From a bacterium (GTDB lineage: Bacteria > Cyanobacteriota > Sericytochromatia > S15B-MN24 > VGJW01), in NCBI GenBank assembly GCA_021790035.1, contig JAJYIO010000060.1:1-9591 (forward strand): DNA of 9,591 bases. The letters run 5' to 3'. The notes beneath the pieces were generated by a model. That model was not told the DNA's origin. It did not search any database and saw nothing but the letters and a program-made list of their open reading frames with translations. The position numbers were made by a program, and so were the translations under genes. How positions within the stretch are numbered: position 1 is the first letter of the stretch; each line of letters begins with the position of its first letter. Below are positions 6,044 through 9,591 of this stretch, piece after piece.

Positions 6044-6298
6044 AAAAGGAACCCCCTTCTTTGGTCCCCCCCCATTGAACCTGTTATCGGTCTTCTACCC
6101 GGCGGCCTGGTTGCTTGGAGAGGCAACATAAGATTTTAATGTGGCGAATCGTAAAGAAAGAACGTCCTTGGCCGTGAGTAAACCCTCCGGGTGCCTGGCC
6201 GCCGATCGGCGCGGATGGTAGCATGGTCGGCGTTTCCAGAGCTTGTTTCGTGCTGTTGCGCCCCTTACACGCTCGCTGCTCTTGAGAGAGGCATGACG
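6044..6298. promoter_or_regulatory. Divergent intergenic region, receiver-PilZ gene and hutU
   Basis: This 255-base region must hold promoters for both directions. It includes a C8 tract (6066-6073, G8 on the minus strand in the leader of the receiver-PilZ gene), an imperfect palindrome (6110-6127), an A/T-rich core (about 6125-6170) and a perfect palindrome CGCCGATCGGCG (6200-6211). On the minus strand TAAAAT near 6134-6139, with TTCTTT 18 bases upstream, is a weak promoter candidate for the regulator. I see no gene in it, although the hutU frame is open from 6191. Confidence 0.55.
6110..6140 (+). promoter_or_regulatory. Candidate hutU promoter with overlapping palindrome
   Basis: TTGCTT (6111-6116) and TTTAAT (6135-6140) are spaced 18 bases apart and form a weak sigma-70-like promoter about 150 bases before hutU. 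The -35 hexamer lies within the imperfect palindrome GTTGCTTGGAGAGGCAAC (6110-6127), with 5-bp perfect outer arms, where a repressor would block access. hut operons are often induced by urocanate through a local repressor, but no hut regulator gene is in view. Confidence 0.3.
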
Positions 6299-8053
<1,755 letters not shown>

Positions 8054-8067
8054 AGGGTCCTGGCCAG

Positions 8068-9336
8068 ATGGTCGCCACCGTCGATCTCCTGATCGAGCAC
8101 GCCGCACAGGTCGTCACTCCGGCCGGGACGGGACCGCTGGCGGGGGATCGGCAGGGCGCCGTCGAGGTCGTGCGCGATGCGGCTCTGGCGTGTGCGGGCG
8201 GGCGGGTCGTGGCTGTCGGTTCGACCGAGGCCGTGCGGGCGTCCGTGGGGATCGACGCGGCGACCCGTATCCTCGATGCCTCGGACCGCGTGGTGACGCC
8301 CGGTCTGGTCGACGCCCACACTCACCTGGTCTACGCGGGTGAGAGGCTCGACGAGTTCGAGCTGCGGGCCCAGGGCGCGACCTATGCCGAGATCCTGGCG
8401 GCCGGCGGAGGGATTCACAACACCGTGCGGGCGACGCGGGCGGCGAGCCTGGCCGATCTCGTGGCCGGCGCATCCAGACGCCTGGACCGGATGCTGCAGA
8501 TGGGCACCACGACGGCCGAGGCCAAGAGCGGCTACGGGCTCGACCGCGAGACCGAACTGCGCCAGCTCGAGGCGATCGCCCGGCTCGACGCCCAGGGGCG
8601 CGGGGAGCTCGTGGCGACCTTCCTCGGGGCCCATGCCATCGAGCCTGGCCGTACGGGCGACGAGGTGGTGGATACCTTGATCGCCGATGTGCTGCCCGAG
8701 GTCGCCCGCCAGGGCATCGCCCGGTTCTGCGACATCTTCTGCGAGAAGGGCGTGTTCACGGTGCCGCAGAGCGAGCGTCTGCTCTCGGCGGCCAGAGAGC
8801 TTGGGCTCGGGGTCAAGCTGCATGCCGACGAGCTGGCCGATACCGGCGGCGCGCTGCTGGCCGGACGACTCGGGGCCGTCTCGGCCGATCACCTCCACTG
8901 TGCGAGCCGTCCTGGCCTCGAGGCCATGGCGCGAGCCGGGACCGTGGCCGTTCTCTTGCCCGGTACGGCGGCTTTCCTCGGCCTGACCGAGCACGCCCCG
9001 GCGCGGGCGATGGTGGACCTCGGCGTGCCGGTGGCGCTGGGCACCGACCACAACCCGGGCTCGTGCCCGGCCGAGTCCATGGCCTTGATGATGAGCCTGG
9101 CGGTCTGCCAGATGAAGCTCTCGCCGGCCGAGGCGCTGGTCGCCGCCACGGCCAACTCGGCTGCGGCCTGCGGGGTAGCCGAGCGGGTCGGGCGGCTGGC
9201 CCCGGGCTACCAGGCCGACCTGGTGCTGTGGGAGGCCCAAGATTACCGGGCGATCGCTTACCGGATGGGGGTCAACCTGGCCCGCACGGTCATCAAGCGG
9301 GGCCGCGTGCTGATCGAGGACAGATCCACTCGATGA
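8068..9336 (+). CDS. hutI: Imidazolonepropionase
   Basis: Third step of histidine degradation: a cytoplasmic metal-dependent amidohydrolase that opens imidazolone-5-propionate to N-formimino-L-glutamate. The 422 residues contain the amidohydrolase metal and substrate motifs in order: VDAHTHLVYAGER (81-93; His84 and His86), SGYGL (154-158), KLHADE (250-255; His252, Glu255), ADHLH (273-277; His275) and GTDHNPGSCP (325-334; Asp327). The C-terminal composite beta segment (GRLAPGYQADLVLW, ARTVIKRGRVL) looks complete. ATG is preceded by AGAGGG, about 10 bases upstream, which overlaps the hutU stop. The stop TGA is also the first three bases of the 115-bp terminal repeat. HutH and the enzyme acting on formiminoglutamate are not visible in the window and could lie just beyond it. 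Confidence 0.97.
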   Translation: MVATVDLLIEHAAQVVTPAGTGPLAGDRQGAVEVVRDAALACAGGRVVAVGSTEAVRASVGIDAATRILDASDRVVTPGLVDAHTHLVYAGERLDEFELRAQGATYAEILAAGGGIHNTVRATRAASLADLVAGASRRLDRMLQMGTTTAEAKSGYGLDRETELRQLEAIARLDAQGRGELVATFLGAHAIEPGRTGDEVVDTLIADVLPEVARQGIARFCDIFCEKGVFTVPQSERLLSAARELGLGVKLHADELADTGGALLAGRLGAVSADHLHCASRPGLEAMARAGTVAVLLPGTAAFLGLTEHAPARAMVDLGVPVALGTDHNPGSCPAESMALMMSLAVCQMKLSPAEALVAATANSAAACGVAERVGRLAPGYQADLVLWEAQDYRAIAYRMGVNLARTVIKRGRVLIEDRSTR

Positions 9337-9479
9337 GTCCCCCACCGGCTGCGCCGACAGCGTCGAACGAAACGCCACCTGCTGAGCGGGGCTACGTAGC
9401 AGCTTGCCCGCAGCAGTGGGGGCATGCGGGGGCTGGCAGGGACCCCGCAGTCACTGCCCCGAAGGGGAGGTTCTTGTGA
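9333..9479 (+). CDS. Possible 48-residue peptide encoded by the repeat (doubtful)
   Basis: ATG at 9333 overlaps the hutI stop as ATGA and opens a 48-codon frame ending TGA at 9477-9479. That stop overlaps the GTG at 9476 that opens the same frame in the second copy. The peptide (MSPPPAAPTASNETPPAERG at its start) is Pro/Ala-rich, resembles no family I know, and uses codons rare in the neighbouring genes (CCA, ACA, GTA, GCA, AGG). GAGGA at 9316-9320 is 12 bases upstream, a weak start signal. Most likely this is a chance open frame in a structured non-coding repeat. Confidence 0.2.
   Translation: MSPPPAAPTASNETPPAERGYVAACPQQWGHAGAGRDPAVTAPKGRFL
9334..9448. repeat. 115-bp structured direct repeat, copy 1
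   Basis: Identical to 9477-9591 over 115 bases. Sequence similarity starts exactly on the hutI TGA; the bases just before differ between copies. The unit can fold into two strong structures. The first is a long stem, CCCCCAC (9339-9345) with GTGGGGG (9416-9422), continued by GCTGC (9348-9352) with GCAGC (9410-9414), enclosing the palindrome GCTACGTAGC (9391-9400). The second is a terminal hairpin, GCGGGG (9426-9431) with CCCCGC (9443-9448). This resembles a palindromic intergenic repeat at a gene's 3' end more than a gene. Confidence 0.85.
9449..9476. other. 28-bp spacer between repeat copies
   Basis: The spacer completes a 143-base period. It contains the small hairpin CCCC-GAA-GGGG (9457-9467), whose 3' arm continues into GGGGAGG (9464-9470), a ribosome-binding-like sequence 5 bases before a GTG at 9476. 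Whether the spacer repeats beyond the second copy cannot be seen because the window ends there. Confidence 0.6.
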
Positions 9480-9591
9480 GTCCCCCACCGGCTGCGCCGA
9501 CAGCGTCGAACGAAACGCCACCTGCTGAGCGGGGCTACGTAGCAGCTTGCCCGCAGCAGTGGGGGCATGCGGGGGCTGGCAGGGACCCCGC
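9477..9591. repeat. 115-bp structured direct repeat, copy 2 (runs to window end)
   Basis: Every base matches 9334-9448, and the window ends on the last base seen in the first copy. It is therefore unknown whether identity continues into another spacer, which would make this a true 143-bp tandem array, or stops here as a dispersed element would. Confidence 0.85.

Noticed and set aside
6191..6298. Longer N-terminus for hutU from ATG 6191
   Set aside because: The additional 36 residues are not conserved in urocanate hydratases, no ribosome binding site precedes that ATG, and a well-placed GAGAGG serves ATG 6299.
9334..9591. CRISPR array
   Set aside because: The repeat is 115 bases with a single 28-base spacer, the reverse of CRISPR proportions, and no cas gene is nearby.

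Overview
The window is a gene-dense, high-GC stretch of bacterial chromosome with eight well-supported protein genes. Left to right on the plus strand: yidC (membrane insertase), jag/khpB (KH-R3H RNA-binding protein), mnmE (tRNA-modifying GTPase), then a sigma-70 family factor of the SigB/SigF type ending in a clear intrinsic terminator. Next come two minus-strand genes, a small secreted or outer-membrane-like protein and a receiver-PilZ regulator. A divergent intergenic region of about 255 bases leads into a plus-strand hutU-hutI operon for histidine degradation. The window ends inside a 115-bp exact direct repeat, present twice with a 143-bp period and starting on the hutI stop codon.

Organism: YidC has no large periplasmic domain, and yidC-jag-mnmE keeps the order common near the replication origin in Firmicutes, Cyanobacteria and relatives. 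The signal-peptide protein with beta-barrel-like alternation hints at a diderm envelope, and the sigma factor resembles group 3 SigF-type factors. The octamer GCGATCGC, the HIP1 palindrome of cyanobacteria, occurs six times where a base-composition model predicts fewer than one. Together these suggest a high-GC member of the wider cyanobacterial lineage, perhaps a non-photosynthetic sister group. This is an inference, not proven. Non-ATG starts are frequent (TTG for yidC, the secreted protein and the receiver-PilZ gene; GTG for the sigma factor).

Working together: yidC, khpB and mnmE form a tight co-directional housekeeping unit (gaps of 6 and 18 bases) for membrane protein insertion, RNA binding and tRNA wobble-uridine modification. 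The sigma gene has its own leader of about 300 bases with a near-consensus -10 box, a 9-bp inverted repeat, an extended -10 and two back-to-back hairpins, so it looks independently regulated. The receiver-PilZ gene and the secreted-protein gene are probably co-transcribed. HutU and HutI catalyse consecutive steps, urocanate to imidazolonepropionate to formiminoglutamate; the first enzyme (HutH) and the last are not visible here.

I see no phage, CRISPR, toxin-antitoxin or defence module. The least explained parts are the terminal structured repeat, the Gly/Arg/Pro-rich tail on KhpB, the noncanonical receiver-PilZ protein and the structured sigma-gene leader.
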